NCBI GenBank assembly: GCA_024277195.1 | Contig: JAJRVS010000194.1 | Location: 1 to 37,079 of the forward strand | Length of the DNA: 37,079 bases | Source: Verrucomicrobiota bacterium | GTDB taxonomy: Bacteria > Verrucomicrobiota > Verrucomicrobiia > Verrucomicrobiales > DEV007 | Reading direction: 5' to 3' | In this document: positions 8,205 to 16,374 of the stretch, piece by piece | How positions within the stretch are numbered: the stretch's first letter is position 1 | How the letters are laid out: each line of letters starts with the position of its first letter | Program-made: the position numbers and the translations under genes | The notes under the pieces: generated by a model | What the model saw: only the letters and a program-made list of their open reading frames with translations | Told to the model about the DNA's origin: nothing | Databases searched by the model: none

Positions 8205-9725
8205 TTAATCAGACTTTATTTTCATCCGCCGCGCCAATTGAGCCTCATGCAAATCACGAGGATGGATCAAAGCTGGATTCAGCGGTTCGAACCACTTACC
8301 CTCGGCATCTTTTATCGGCCGATCTTTACTGCGTAAGCCGATCAAATTCATCGAATCGGGGCCGAAGGACTCACGCGGCCAAGTGAGGTTTTTCTTTGCG
8401 CGGATATTCCAGAAAGTGCCACGGGCTCCACAGTGTTTGCCCAAATCACGTCCTCCTCCACAACGCCAGATTTCGCCACCATCTCCAACATCCAAATTAG
8501 AGAACAAATTTTCATAGGGAGCTTTTTTGTGGTGATCAAGTGACAAGTTAACACCCCTGCCGTTTTTATACACATTGCCATTGCTCAAATACCCCAGACC
8601 CAAGTCATGGATGAAATGAGTCTGAAGATCAAAATTCGACACCAGATTGTCCATCCCTAAAAATATCCCATGATGCCCCGTCGTCCCTTTATACGCCTTA
8701 CGGCGGGAATCCAAAACCAAACCATCAATCGTCGAAAAATGTCCGGTCAAATACACCCCGCTATCGCTATTGGATATACGCACATTCTTAATCCAACAAT
8801 TCACGACCCTAGTCATCGCAATCCCGTTCAACCCACGCTCGGTGAAATGGCCTTGATAGGGTTTCACCGGAAACTCAATCGACAAATCCTCAATCCCCAC
8901 TTCACTCACGCTTGGATCAACCGTTTTCAAAACAGGCTTCCATTCGGCGCGTAAATCGAAGCGTAAAGGCCGTTCCAAAGTCACTCTTTTTCCATCAATC
9001 GAGGCTATTCGACTGACCAATCGAGTTCGGATGGCTTTCTTAATTTTCTTCGTATTGCCTGGGTCTCCACTGTATAAATGATCGAGCAAGGTCTTCTTTT
9101 TATCATCCATCACTTCCACTGACACTATCTGCCCCTGCTTTAACTTCACCTCTTTTGTCAGGACTATATTCCGCTCTCCACGTTTCACCGGAGAAACAAT
9201 CTCTGCCACTTTTTCATCCCGATAACTCCCCTTGACCCAAATAAAACCACCCGACCACGAGTAGTTGGAAGTCGGTCGCCCGCTAGTGGTTGCGCCCATG
9301 TTTGGAAGAACATCTTCCAATTCCCGGTTGATAAAAAGCACTGTCTTGCCCTCCCCGGCTCCACGCAAAACAATACCCGGCTTTTTGATCCAAATAATAT
9401 CGCTCAACACATACCTTCCTGCTGGAATCAAAATCGCACCTTTGTCCGTTGCTTCGATCGCCTTGCGGAAAGCTTCTGTGCAATCCGTTTTGCCATCCCC
9501 CTTGGCTCCAAAACGAATCACATCAGTCACCACCTCTATTTTAGGCAAAACATCCTCTCCAAAATGATATCCGGCATAAGAAAAATCCGGTAAGCGCCCC
9601 TCTGCCGTCCATTTTTCACCTGCCTCACCCCACAAATCAGAATACACTTGCCCCGGAAGCAATTCTGTTGAAAACAAAACAACGACGAACAAAATACAAA
9701 ATCTCTCTATCATCCGGTTTTTCAT
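8205..9725 (-). CDS. Secreted pectate-lyase-superfamily beta-helix protein
   Basis: A 506-residue protein with an N-terminal signal sequence (about residues 1-29). At about residues 66-130 it has the pectate_lyase_3 opening: VIRFGAKGDGKTDCTEAFRKA, then ILIPAGRYVLS and GIVLRGAGEGKTVL. The middle holds right-handed beta-helix-like turns (NGIAMTRVVNCWIKNVRI, GVYLTGHFSTIDGLVL). Such proteins bind or cleave polysaccharides outside the cell or in the periplasm. I cannot assign catalytic residues or a substrate. Its ATG overlaps the stop of the upstream phospholipase C-like gene by 4 nt (ATGA), so the two are translationally coupled. Neither is obviously related to the metal genes on both sides, suggesting an inserted or relocated pair. 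Confidence 0.78.
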   Translation of the reverse strand: MKNRMIERFCILFVVVLFSTELLPGQVYSDLWGEAGEKWTAEGRLPDFSYAGYHFGEDVLPKIEVVTDVIRFGAKGDGKTDCTEAFRKAIEATDKGAILIPAGRYVLSDIIWIKKPGIVLRGAGEGKTVLFINRELEDVLPNMGATTSGRPTSNYSWSGGFIWVKGSYRDEKVAEIVSPVKRGERNIVLTKEVKLKQGQIVSVEVMDDKKKTLLDHLYSGDPGNTKKIKKAIRTRLVSRIASIDGKRVTLERPLRFDLRAEWKPVLKTVDPSVSEVGIEDLSIEFPVKPYQGHFTERGLNGIAMTRVVNCWIKNVRISNSDSGVYLTGHFSTIDGLVLDSRRKAYKGTTGHHGIFLGMDNLVSNFDLQTHFIHDLGLGYLSNGNVYKNGRGVNLSLDHHKKAPYENLFSNLDVGDGGEIWRCGGGRDLGKHCGARGTFWNIRAKKNLTWPRESFGPDSMNLIGLRSKDRPIKDAEGKWFEPLNPALIHPRDLHEAQLARRMKIKSD

Positions 9726-11023
9726 TTTTTCAACAAAGTCGGCTCTGCCCAGATCGCATAATTATTCTTAGCATCCACTTTCATCCCATCAGCTCTCGGC
9801 GTATTGAGCTTGAGTTCGATCTTCTTGAGTCCGCTCACTTCGCATTGCATCAATCGCGCAGGCTCGCTTCCATCCACGATCACTGACTCCAATATTTTGC
9901 CATCACCGATGATCGCAAACTCAACCCTGCCCTGTTTTCCCAATTCAGGATGCAAACCCGCCCACACCCTGAAATTCTGATACACCCCATTGGGCAACAG
10001 AAAAGTCAGCGAACGCCCCATTCCCGCACTGATCCCTTTGGCAAACGTTTTCACTTCCACTGCTCCTGCATCCTCAATACGCAAACTCAAAGGCGTGACC
10101 TGTTTTCCCTGCGCAAGGATCAAACCACTCTGGGGACATCCCCAATTCGGTTTACTGAAAAACTGTGATTGCGGGTAATACAAACTCTCCGCCTCCAATG
10201 GAAAATAAGTGCTTATCTGATTTTTTTGCAAAGCCCCTCTATCTTCTTTCCCAATTTTCCCCGAGCCAAGACTCAACATCGTATAAAGCGCATCCGCCAC
10301 GATTTGTGCGTCCATCGTAGCCGCCTTCAATTGCCATTTTTTAACTGCATTCGTATCCTCTGCATACAAAGCCTGAATGATAGGGATCGTTGTGCTGCGA
10401 GCATTAAGAATACCTTCATTCACTCGATGCAACAAACGCCACGCCGCTTCCTCCACGCTGACGCCTAACAGCTTAGCCTGATAACCAATGATACTCACCT
10501 CAAGATCACCACTCTCGATGGGACTGTGCAGCAGTTGCCCCTTCATCCCCTCACTCGGCGGCAAGAACTGCTGTAACAAGGTGAACATATTATCACCTGG
10601 AACGGTGTGCGCCGGACTGCCATAATCTTCCAATTGATGACATACCGTTCCCATAAAACGAGCCGCCTCACCGATCTTGCCTGCGCGCAAAGCCTCAACG
10701 GCCTTGCCCATGAAATATCGTAAAGTTTCCAGATTCCCCTCTTGTTGCGCTGGTAGATGTAAATTAAGCAAATACAAAACATCCGGCTTGGATTCCATCT
10801 TGGCAAATCGAGCATTCTCCTTATCATTGTAAACATGATCTGGAATCAAACAGTATTCCTCGCCTAACTTTTTCAACTCCAGTCCCAACAACTTTTGCTG
10901 CGCAGGCGGTAGAGCCTGCAACGCGGCCTTGGTGATAGCTATATGAGGTGTTCCCCAACCTAACGCCGAGGATGGCGACACCAAAGAAATGAAAACTGCA
11001 CAGAAAAACAGGTGAACCCTCAT
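9722..11023 (-). CDS. Secreted phospholipase C/S1-P1-like protein with C-terminal NPCBM
   Basis: A 433-residue protein with a signal peptide ending near SSALG. The segment right after it (WGTPHIAITKAAL) and a later stretch (FMGTVCHQLEDYGSPAHT) resemble the Trp/His/Asp metal ligands of zinc-dependent phospholipase C and S1/P1 nuclease folds. The N-terminal Trp and the HxxxD-like helix are partly preserved; the HQLED...SPAH variant leaves activity uncertain. Residues about 285-430 form an NPCBM/NEW2-like carbohydrate-binding module (SLRIEDAGAVEVKTFAKGIS, VYQNFRVWAGLHPE). It may anchor a hydrolase to a polysaccharide. It is coupled through an ATGA overlap to the beta-helix gene. The NPCBM call is fairly firm; the enzyme class is tentative. 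Confidence 0.7.
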   Translation of the reverse strand: MRVHLFFCAVFISLVSPSSALGWGTPHIAITKAALQALPPAQQKLLGLELKKLGEEYCLIPDHVYNDKENARFAKMESKPDVLYLLNLHLPAQQEGNLETLRYFMGKAVEALRAGKIGEAARFMGTVCHQLEDYGSPAHTVPGDNMFTLLQQFLPPSEGMKGQLLHSPIESGDLEVSIIGYQAKLLGVSVEEAAWRLLHRVNEGILNARSTTIPIIQALYAEDTNAVKKWQLKAATMDAQIVADALYTMLSLGSGKIGKEDRGALQKNQISTYFPLEAESLYYPQSQFFSKPNWGCPQSGLILAQGKQVTPLSLRIEDAGAVEVKTFAKGISAGMGRSLTFLLPNGVYQNFRVWAGLHPELGKQGRVEFAIIGDGKILESVIVDGSEPARLMQCEVSGLKKIELKLNTPRADGMKVDAKNNYAIWAEPTLLKK

Positions 11024-11088
11024 AAACCACCATCACGCATATTTTCACACATAGCAAACCCGACACAGAAACCATCCCTACAAAACAC

Positions 11089-12792
11089 TCAAGCCTCTTT
11101 CACCTCTAGCTCTGCACCACCTGCATCTTTCTTGCTCACTCCAAACATCACAAATAACACCGGTAATACCACCAAAGCCAACGCAATCGCCAACACCACA
11201 TAACGCAAGCGCATCGCTACCTTCAAAATCGGTTGATAAAAATACTGCACCATTCGAATCAGCAGCGGGTCTTTCTCTTTCATGCTGTGAGGCAAAAACA
11301 TCGTCGCTAATACCGGCACCACCGTCAGAGCCAGAATCAACGAACCCAACAAAGCGGCAATCATCGTCAAGGCCATCGGTTTGAACAGTTTCCCTTCGAT
11401 GCCTTCCAGCGTCAGGATCGGAACAAAGACGATGATGATGATGCCCACCCCGAAAGCCACCGGACGCGCCACCTCCAACGGTGCTGCTCTTAAAATCTTA
11501 CTTCTCTCGTCAGGCAATAACTTGCGCCCCAATCGATGCTGTTCATCAGCGAGACGCCGCACCATGTTCTCTACCATCACCACCGCGCCACCCACCACCA
11601 GACCAAAATCCAGAGCGCCTAGACTCAGCAGGCTCGCCGCAATGCCCACTTCGAGCATGTAAGTGCCAGCAAAAATCAACGACAACGGTATCGCCGAAGC
11701 CACGATCAAACCCGCACGCAAGTTACCAATCAAAGCAAACAAAACCACAATCACCAATATCGCCCCCACCAGCAAATTGTGAGAAACCGTTTCGATCACC
11801 TTGTCCACCAGATCGGTTCGATCATAAACCGTCTCCACCCGCACATCCTCTGGCAACGCTTTTTGCACTTCTGCCAACTGCTTCTTCAAATTGCGTGTCA
11901 CCTCGTGACTGTTCTCCCCCATCAACATGAAGCCCAACCCCAACACCACCTCACCCTTGCCATCCGCCGTCACCGCCCCGCGACGAATCTCGTGTCCGAT
12001 CGCCACCTCGGCGACATTTTTCACTCGCACCGGAATGCCATCGACCGACTTCACCACGATATTCTCGATATCTTCAAGCGTGGTTACGATCCCAACCCCG
12101 TGAACCAAAATCCCCACTCCCGAAGATTTTAAAATACCACCACCCACGTTCTGATTATTTTTCTCCAATGCTTCGGACAATTCGTCAAAAGTCAGCCCGT
12201 ATTTGATCAAACGCCCAGGATCGGTCAACACCTGAAATTGCTTTTCGTAACCTCCCCACGAATTGATTTCCGCCGTTCCCGCCACCTTGAGCATCTCAGG
12301 CTTGACCACCCAATCGTGTAACTCGCGGAGTTCAGTCAAGGTTCGATCAGGGTTATCCGAGCGCAGCACATAATGAAACACTTCGCCCAAACCTGTCGAA
12401 ATCGGCCCCAGTTCTGGTTTGGGAACTCCTTCTGGCAAATCAGCTGTCGCCAGACGCTCACTGATCAACTGCCTCGCGGTGATGATATTCGAATCATCAT
12501 CAAAAGTCGCCACCACCTGCGACAAACCAAACTTGGAAACCGAACGCACATTATTCAAACCTGGCAGTCCGCTCACCGCCAACTCAATTGGCAAAGTGAT
12601 CTGCGCCTCGATCTCCGTAGGATTCAAAGCCGGCGCCGTGGTATTGATCTGCACCTGCACCGGTGTCGTATCTGGAAAGGCATCGATAGGAATATGCATC
12701 AAAGCCTTGCCCCCGATCACCACCCCAGTCAGAGCCAAAATACAAACCATCAAGCGGTTATTCAACGACCATGTGATCAATCCATTTAACAT
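11089..12792 (-). CDS. Half-length CzcA/CusA-type RND efflux pump (internal deletion remnant)
   Basis: A 567-residue protein, about half the roughly 1,040 expected. The first half matches heavy-metal RND pumps well: N-terminal TM1, IPIDAFPDTTPVQVQI, the porter region, TM2-TM6, and LEGIEGKLFKPMA. The proton-relay helix reads LDFGLVVGGAVVMVEN. Asp395 and Glu408 are present, but the Asp matching CzcA Asp408, essential in CzcA and CusA, is Gly401 (codon GGT, one base from GAT). The end, ALVVLPVLFVMFGVSKKDAG, looks like the normal C-terminal TM and tail of a full-length pump. The simplest reading is an in-frame deletion of about 470-480 residues joining the first half to the true C-terminus near residues 531-545. 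Transport is doubtful. A Shine-Dalgarno AGGA precedes the start. It is the third gene of the czc unit. Confidence 0.85.
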   Translation of the reverse strand: MLNGLITWSLNNRLMVCILALTGVVIGGKALMHIPIDAFPDTTPVQVQINTTAPALNPTEIEAQITLPIELAVSGLPGLNNVRSVSKFGLSQVVATFDDDSNIITARQLISERLATADLPEGVPKPELGPISTGLGEVFHYVLRSDNPDRTLTELRELHDWVVKPEMLKVAGTAEINSWGGYEKQFQVLTDPGRLIKYGLTFDELSEALEKNNQNVGGGILKSSGVGILVHGVGIVTTLEDIENIVVKSVDGIPVRVKNVAEVAIGHEIRRGAVTADGKGEVVLGLGFMLMGENSHEVTRNLKKQLAEVQKALPEDVRVETVYDRTDLVDKVIETVSHNLLVGAILVIVVLFALIGNLRAGLIVASAIPLSLIFAGTYMLEVGIAASLLSLGALDFGLVVGGAVVMVENMVRRLADEQHRLGRKLLPDERSKILRAAPLEVARPVAFGVGIIIIVFVPILTLEGIEGKLFKPMALTMIAALLGSLILALTVVPVLATMFLPHSMKEKDPLLIRMVQYFYQPILKVAMRLRYVVLAIALALVVLPVLFVMFGVSKKDAGGAELEVKEA

Positions 12793-12871
12793 AATTTTTT
12801 CCTAATAGTGATGTGAGTCGCGGCGCATAGCGCCATTGACTTCTGAAATTTAAAACTGAGCATCCAGACGA

Positions 12872-12942
12872 TAGCTGTTTAAACGACAGGCTGTAGTATC
12901 ACGTGAGGCGTTCTGCCTAAATACCTACAGTCTAAACAGCTA
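12872..12942. repeat. Nested palindromic intergenic element
   Basis: Three nested stems are visible between czcB and czcA: TAGCTGTTTA (12872-12881) with TAAACAGCTA (12933-12942), CTGTAG (12891-12896) with CTACAG (12925-12930), and AGGC (12906-12909) with GCCT (12915-12918). The result is a long, interrupted hairpin of about 71 bp. It has no adjacent U-run on the minus strand. It could be a dispersed repeat, or it could shape expression of czcA relative to czcB by stabilising or ending the transcript. Confidence 0.6.
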
Positions 12943-12951
12943 CAGCCTTCT

Positions 12952-14571
12952 TCAGTCGTCCACGCAACCTGCTCCCAAGCGTGATATCAAAAACTGCGAC
13001 TTCACAATAAAGCTGCTTGCCGTCACCACCTGATCCCCAGCTTTGAGTCCAGCCAATACCTCGATTCGCCCATGCCTGCTCACGCCCGTTTTCAACATCC
13101 GCACATCAAACAAATCGTCCGCCAATCTCACAAAAGCGACCGAATTGCCTTCGACATCCTGCACCGCACTCTGCGGAATGATCAAGTTTTTCGCCGTACG
13201 ATTGATGATACGCGCCTTGGCAAACATTTGCGCTTTCAGCGCCCCTTCAGTATTTGAAAACTCGGCCCGAGCGCTCGCAGTGCGAGTGCGTTCGTCAACC
13301 TCTGGCGCTATCCAAGTCAGCTTGCCTTCAAACACCTGACCTACTCGTGACGCGATCACTAACTTCACTACCTGTCCCAGCTTGACCCGTTGCAAATCCG
13401 ATTCGGGAATACTCAAAAAAGCCCAGATCGAACTCGTGTCCACCAACTTGAACAAAGCCGTGCCAGCTTCCAACCACGATCCCTGCACCGCATTACGCTC
13501 CGCGATTTCACCGGCAAAAGGCGCGCGCAATTCCAATACCACCGCTTCATCAGGTTTTTGGTTTAAACGCTCAACCTGTTTGGCATCAAAGCCCAGCGTC
13601 ATCAATTGCTGGTAAGCCTGACGTCGCTCCACTTCAGCCGTCTTCATCCTAGCCTCAGCTTCATCAAGCTCTTGCTGCGAAGAAATCTTTTGTTTGCTCA
13701 GTTTCTGCTCACGACCCAGTGCCTTCTGCGCCAATTCCTGCTGAGTCAACGCCAACTGATATTTCCCCGCAGCTGCGCTGATTTCCACCGACGACACCGT
13801 TGCCAGCACCTCACCTTTTTCTACCTTGTAACCTAGATCTACCTCCACCGACTTCACAATCCCCTGCACCGGCAACGCAATCTCCGTCAGCCGATTCTCG
13901 TTAAAAGCAAGTTCCGCATACACTTCGATCTCATCAGATATCTGCTCCACCGCTGCAGGCGTGACGCTCACCCCTGCTTTAGCTGCCGCCTGTTTAGACG
14001 CAAAATGCACCTTCAGATGGTTCGTCGCAAGCAGGTCAGGATGGCAGATCCCGCATTCAGCCTCCACCACATTGTGCTCATCGCACATCAGCACACCTGG
14101 GGCAGCTCCGTTATCATTACTGCTCTGAGGCTTTTTTGTCTCCTCAGACTTCGACGGCATGATATCTGGGTGACAAATATAACATTCATCTTCATACAAA
14201 AGATGCTCTTTGCACACCAAGCGCCCCGTTTCCTTTAAGTCAGGATGACATTCAAAACAACGCTCCTCGTAACGCCCATGCTCCTTGCACCACATCCGCT
14301 TGGGATCCCGCATCTTTGGATTACAGATATAACAAAGATTCTCCTTCGTTTCATGAGGACACTCTTTGTCCCCTGGATCAGCCAAGGCTATTTCATAAGC
14401 TGCCACAGGTGGCAATATTTTTACTACCTCAACGGCTGCAGGGCTAGCTGATCCTTCAGCTTTTGTATCGGTATCTGCCACCGATGACTTTTCACCACTA
14501 CACGCAGTGAGCATCACCACTGCTGCCAGCAGCATGCCCGCCGTCGAATTTATTATCATTTTTAATTTCAT
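12952..14571 (-). CDS. czcB: CzcB-type RND periplasmic adaptor with Cys/His-rich N-terminus
   Basis: A 539-residue lipoprotein with lipobox LTAC (Cys24). Residues 71-178 contain four units of the form C-x-E-H-x(5)-E-x-C-x-x-C-H-P: CxxC pairs at 80/83, 105/108, 130/133 and 173/176, each preceded about ten residues earlier by another Cys (71, 95, 120, 163). The rest is a normal membrane-fusion adaptor: a lipoyl half (LPVQGIVKSVEVDLGYKVEK), a helical hairpin (about 265-340), the second lipoyl half (LRAPFAGEIAERNAVQGSWL) and a beta-barrel ending in SRLGAGCVDD. It links CzcA to the outer-membrane channel. The N-terminal repeats probably bind metal in the periplasm. The adaptor reads intact although both partners are damaged. 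Confidence 0.9.
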   Translation of the reverse strand: MKLKMIINSTAGMLLAAVVMLTACSGEKSSVADTDTKAEGSASPAAVEVVKILPPVAAYEIALADPGDKECPHETKENLCYICNPKMRDPKRMWCKEHGRYEERCFECHPDLKETGRLVCKEHLLYEDECYICHPDIMPSKSEETKKPQSSNDNGAAPGVLMCDEHNVVEAECGICHPDLLATNHLKVHFASKQAAAKAGVSVTPAAVEQISDEIEVYAELAFNENRLTEIALPVQGIVKSVEVDLGYKVEKGEVLATVSSVEISAAAGKYQLALTQQELAQKALGREQKLSKQKISSQQELDEAEARMKTAEVERRQAYQQLMTLGFDAKQVERLNQKPDEAVVLELRAPFAGEIAERNAVQGSWLEAGTALFKLVDTSSIWAFLSIPESDLQRVKLGQVVKLVIASRVGQVFEGKLTWIAPEVDERTRTASARAEFSNTEGALKAQMFAKARIINRTAKNLIIPQSAVQDVEGNSVAFVRLADDLFDVRMLKTGVSRHGRIEVLAGLKAGDQVVTASSFIVKSQFLISRLGAGCVDD

Positions 14572-14590
14572 ATTTTTATTGGGGTTGAGT

Positions 14591-15839
14591 TCAGTTTTTA
14601 CTTTCAGTGAGATTAGATTTTACTGAATCCTCCATCAGAGCCTCGATATCAGCTTGCGAACTTAGTAAATTAAACAATTTATCCTGATACATAAGCCAAG
14701 CGGTAGTCGTCGTGCGTTGCGTATCCAACAAATCAGTGAGAGTAAATCGCCCTTCGGTAAAACCTTTATTTGCCAAACTAACTGCTTCGTCCGCTTTAGG
14801 CAGAATACGGTCACGATAAGCCTCCACCTGACGGGCTGCAGCGACATAACGCTGATAAGAAGAACGCAGCTGGGTAGTCAAGGCCAACTCAACCTCTTTC
14901 AACTCGCTTTGAGCTATTTTAAGGTTCGCATCCGCCTCCTGAACCAAGCCCTTGCGCTGATTAATAAGCGGCAGTGGCAAAGAAAAGAATAAGCCAAAAA
15001 TATTTTCATTCGGAGATCCATCACGTCCCGCTAGGAAACGAGTGGTGAGGTTGGGCATCTTCTCTAACTGGGCGCGCTTGCGATAAGCCCGCTCGATCAA
15101 TAGATGCCTGGGCTGCGGAAATCTGTGGATGCTGCGAGATCGCACTCGATTGCTTGACCTGCGTGATCAAGCCGTGGTTAATATAATCATTCAGCTCACC
15201 TCCGATGTTCGCATCGACCAAAGCAACATTACCGATCAAAGCAGCAAGCTTTTGCCGTGCCGTCACACTCATCTGACGCGCTCCTTCAAGCTCAATCGCC
15301 GCACGTTCAGTTTCTATTTCTGCGCGCAACAGTTCCTGCACTGAAGCTCGCCCCGCATCTAGTCGTTTGGTGACAGTTTTGGTGGAATTCTGAGTAAGCC
15401 TCAAAATTTCACCAGCAAGCGTATAGCGACGTTTACTTACCAACACTTGATAAAAGTTCAGCTTAACATCCCTGATCAGTAATACCTTGGCTGACAACAA
15501 TTTGTGATTAGAAAGCACTACAGAGGCTTTTCCTATTTCGCGGTCCAGACGTTTTTTGCCAGGAAAAGGAATCTCCTGTTTAACACCCGCCTGCATCTGT
15601 CCTCGCCTCACGCCCCCTGTGAAAGGAGCCTCTCCTGCCATCAATATCAGTTTAGGATTCTCCCACTTCGATGTGTCTATCCTGCGACCATCCGCAGCAT
15701 TGATGTTTTGACGACTCATTTCAAAGCCAGGGTTCTGTGCAATCGCCAGATCAATAGCGCGCCGCAAGGTCAAAGCCTCTTCCGCTGGGGAACTAAGCAA
15801 AGTTAATGTTAAAATAAATAGTGTGAGGAATATACGCAT
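14591..15839 (-). pseudogene. czcC: CzcC/CusC-like TolC-family outer-membrane factor, frameshifted
   Basis: Two overlapping frames encode the two parts of one TolC-family protein. From 15839 the first gives a signal peptide and the N-terminal coiled-coil repeat (ALTLRRAIDLAIAQNPGFEM, then FPGKKRLDREIGKA), and runs to ISAAQASIDRA. The second continues with YRKRAQLEKMPNLTTRF and the C-terminal repeat (SLPLPLINQRKG, FTLTDLLDTQRT), ending at 14591. Removing one base from the GGG run at 15088-15090 restores a continuous protein of about 415 residues, the usual length. The product is the outer-membrane channel of the Czc system. It is either truly broken or a sequencing or assembly error in a short homopolymer. 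It is followed by czcB after 19 nt. Confidence 0.85.
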
Positions 15840-15933
15840 GATGAAAAAATTAAGTCAGAGAAGGATCACTGCTTCCACGACGCAGCTTTGCGTCTCATGA
15901 AAACAATCAAAAAACCTGTGAAACAGGTAATAC

Positions 15934-16332
15934 TTAGGCGATAGCAGGACCTCGCACAGGAAACCCCGTGCGCACCAATACTTCACACAGCGGCGGCAAT
16001 ACTTGCGCCTCCGCTTTTTGACTGGAAGAAATTTCAGCCAACTCTGTCTCGGGTAAAATCAAACTCAATGAGAAAAAATCATCTAGTTCTTTACCAAAAT
16101 CGTCCGCCAAGGGCAGCAACGACAATGAAGCGATCGTAAGTGATCCACCCATACGAGCAAAGTCACAAAGTTTACAATCTCCCTCGTCAGAGCCCGGTTT
16201 CCCATACGCTGAATCACCGTCAATTGATTGAACCAGACGGGTTTGTTCAACTTCCCCCCACTGCTCAACTGAGCAGTGTAAAAAACATCCCACCCACACA
16301 AGTGAGATCAAAACTGTAATAAGTTTATTCAC
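15934..16332 (-). CDS. Small secreted Cys-containing protein heading the czc operon
   Basis: A 132-residue protein with an N-terminal hydrophobic signal (LITVLISLVWVGCFLHCS) and a DCKLCDFARMGGSL motif that could bind metal. It ends in VRTGFPVRGPAIA. I do not recognise a named family, although small secreted proteins with a Cys pair and this kind of RTxxPxRxP tail do occur ahead of czcCBA genes. The GTG start at 16332 is placed 6 nt after a strong sigma-70 -10 element, so the mRNA could be leaderless. It precedes czcC by 94 nt on the same strand and probably belongs to the operon, possibly as a periplasmic metal-binding accessory. The function is not known. Confidence 0.6.
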   Translation of the reverse strand: MNKLITVLISLVWVGCFLHCSVEQWGEVEQTRLVQSIDGDSAYGKPGSDEGDCKLCDFARMGGSLTIASLSLLPLADDFGKELDDFFSLSLILPETELAEISSSQKAEAQVLPPLCEVLVRTGFPVRGPAIA

Positions 16333-16338
16333 TATGAG

Positions 16339-16367
16339 AGACTAATCACACTCTTCAAGTATGTCAA
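16339..16367 (-). promoter_or_regulatory. Sigma-70-type promoter of the czc operon
   Basis: On the minus strand TTGACA (16362-16367) and TAGTCT (16339-16344) are separated by exactly 17 nt. This is a near-consensus promoter pointing into the small secreted protein and czcCBA. The GTG start at 16332 lies 6 nt after the -10 element, the same layout as at both MerR-type promoters. No MerR-type dyad is obvious in this 17-nt spacer, so regulation is unknown. Confidence 0.75.
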
Positions 16368-16374
16368 GCCACCC

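Noticed and set aside
10824..11075. Minus-strand open frame of 83 codons just after czcA
   Set aside because: It overlaps the start of the phospholipase C-like gene in another frame and has no family resemblance; it is not the missing second half of CzcA.
12952..14571. CxxCH motifs in CzcB as covalent haem sites
   Set aside because: They recur in a C-x-E-H...CxxCHP pattern with a CYICN variant, fitting a metal-binding repeat better than cytochrome c; no axial-ligand or cytochrome fold is visible. Kept only as a test in the findings.
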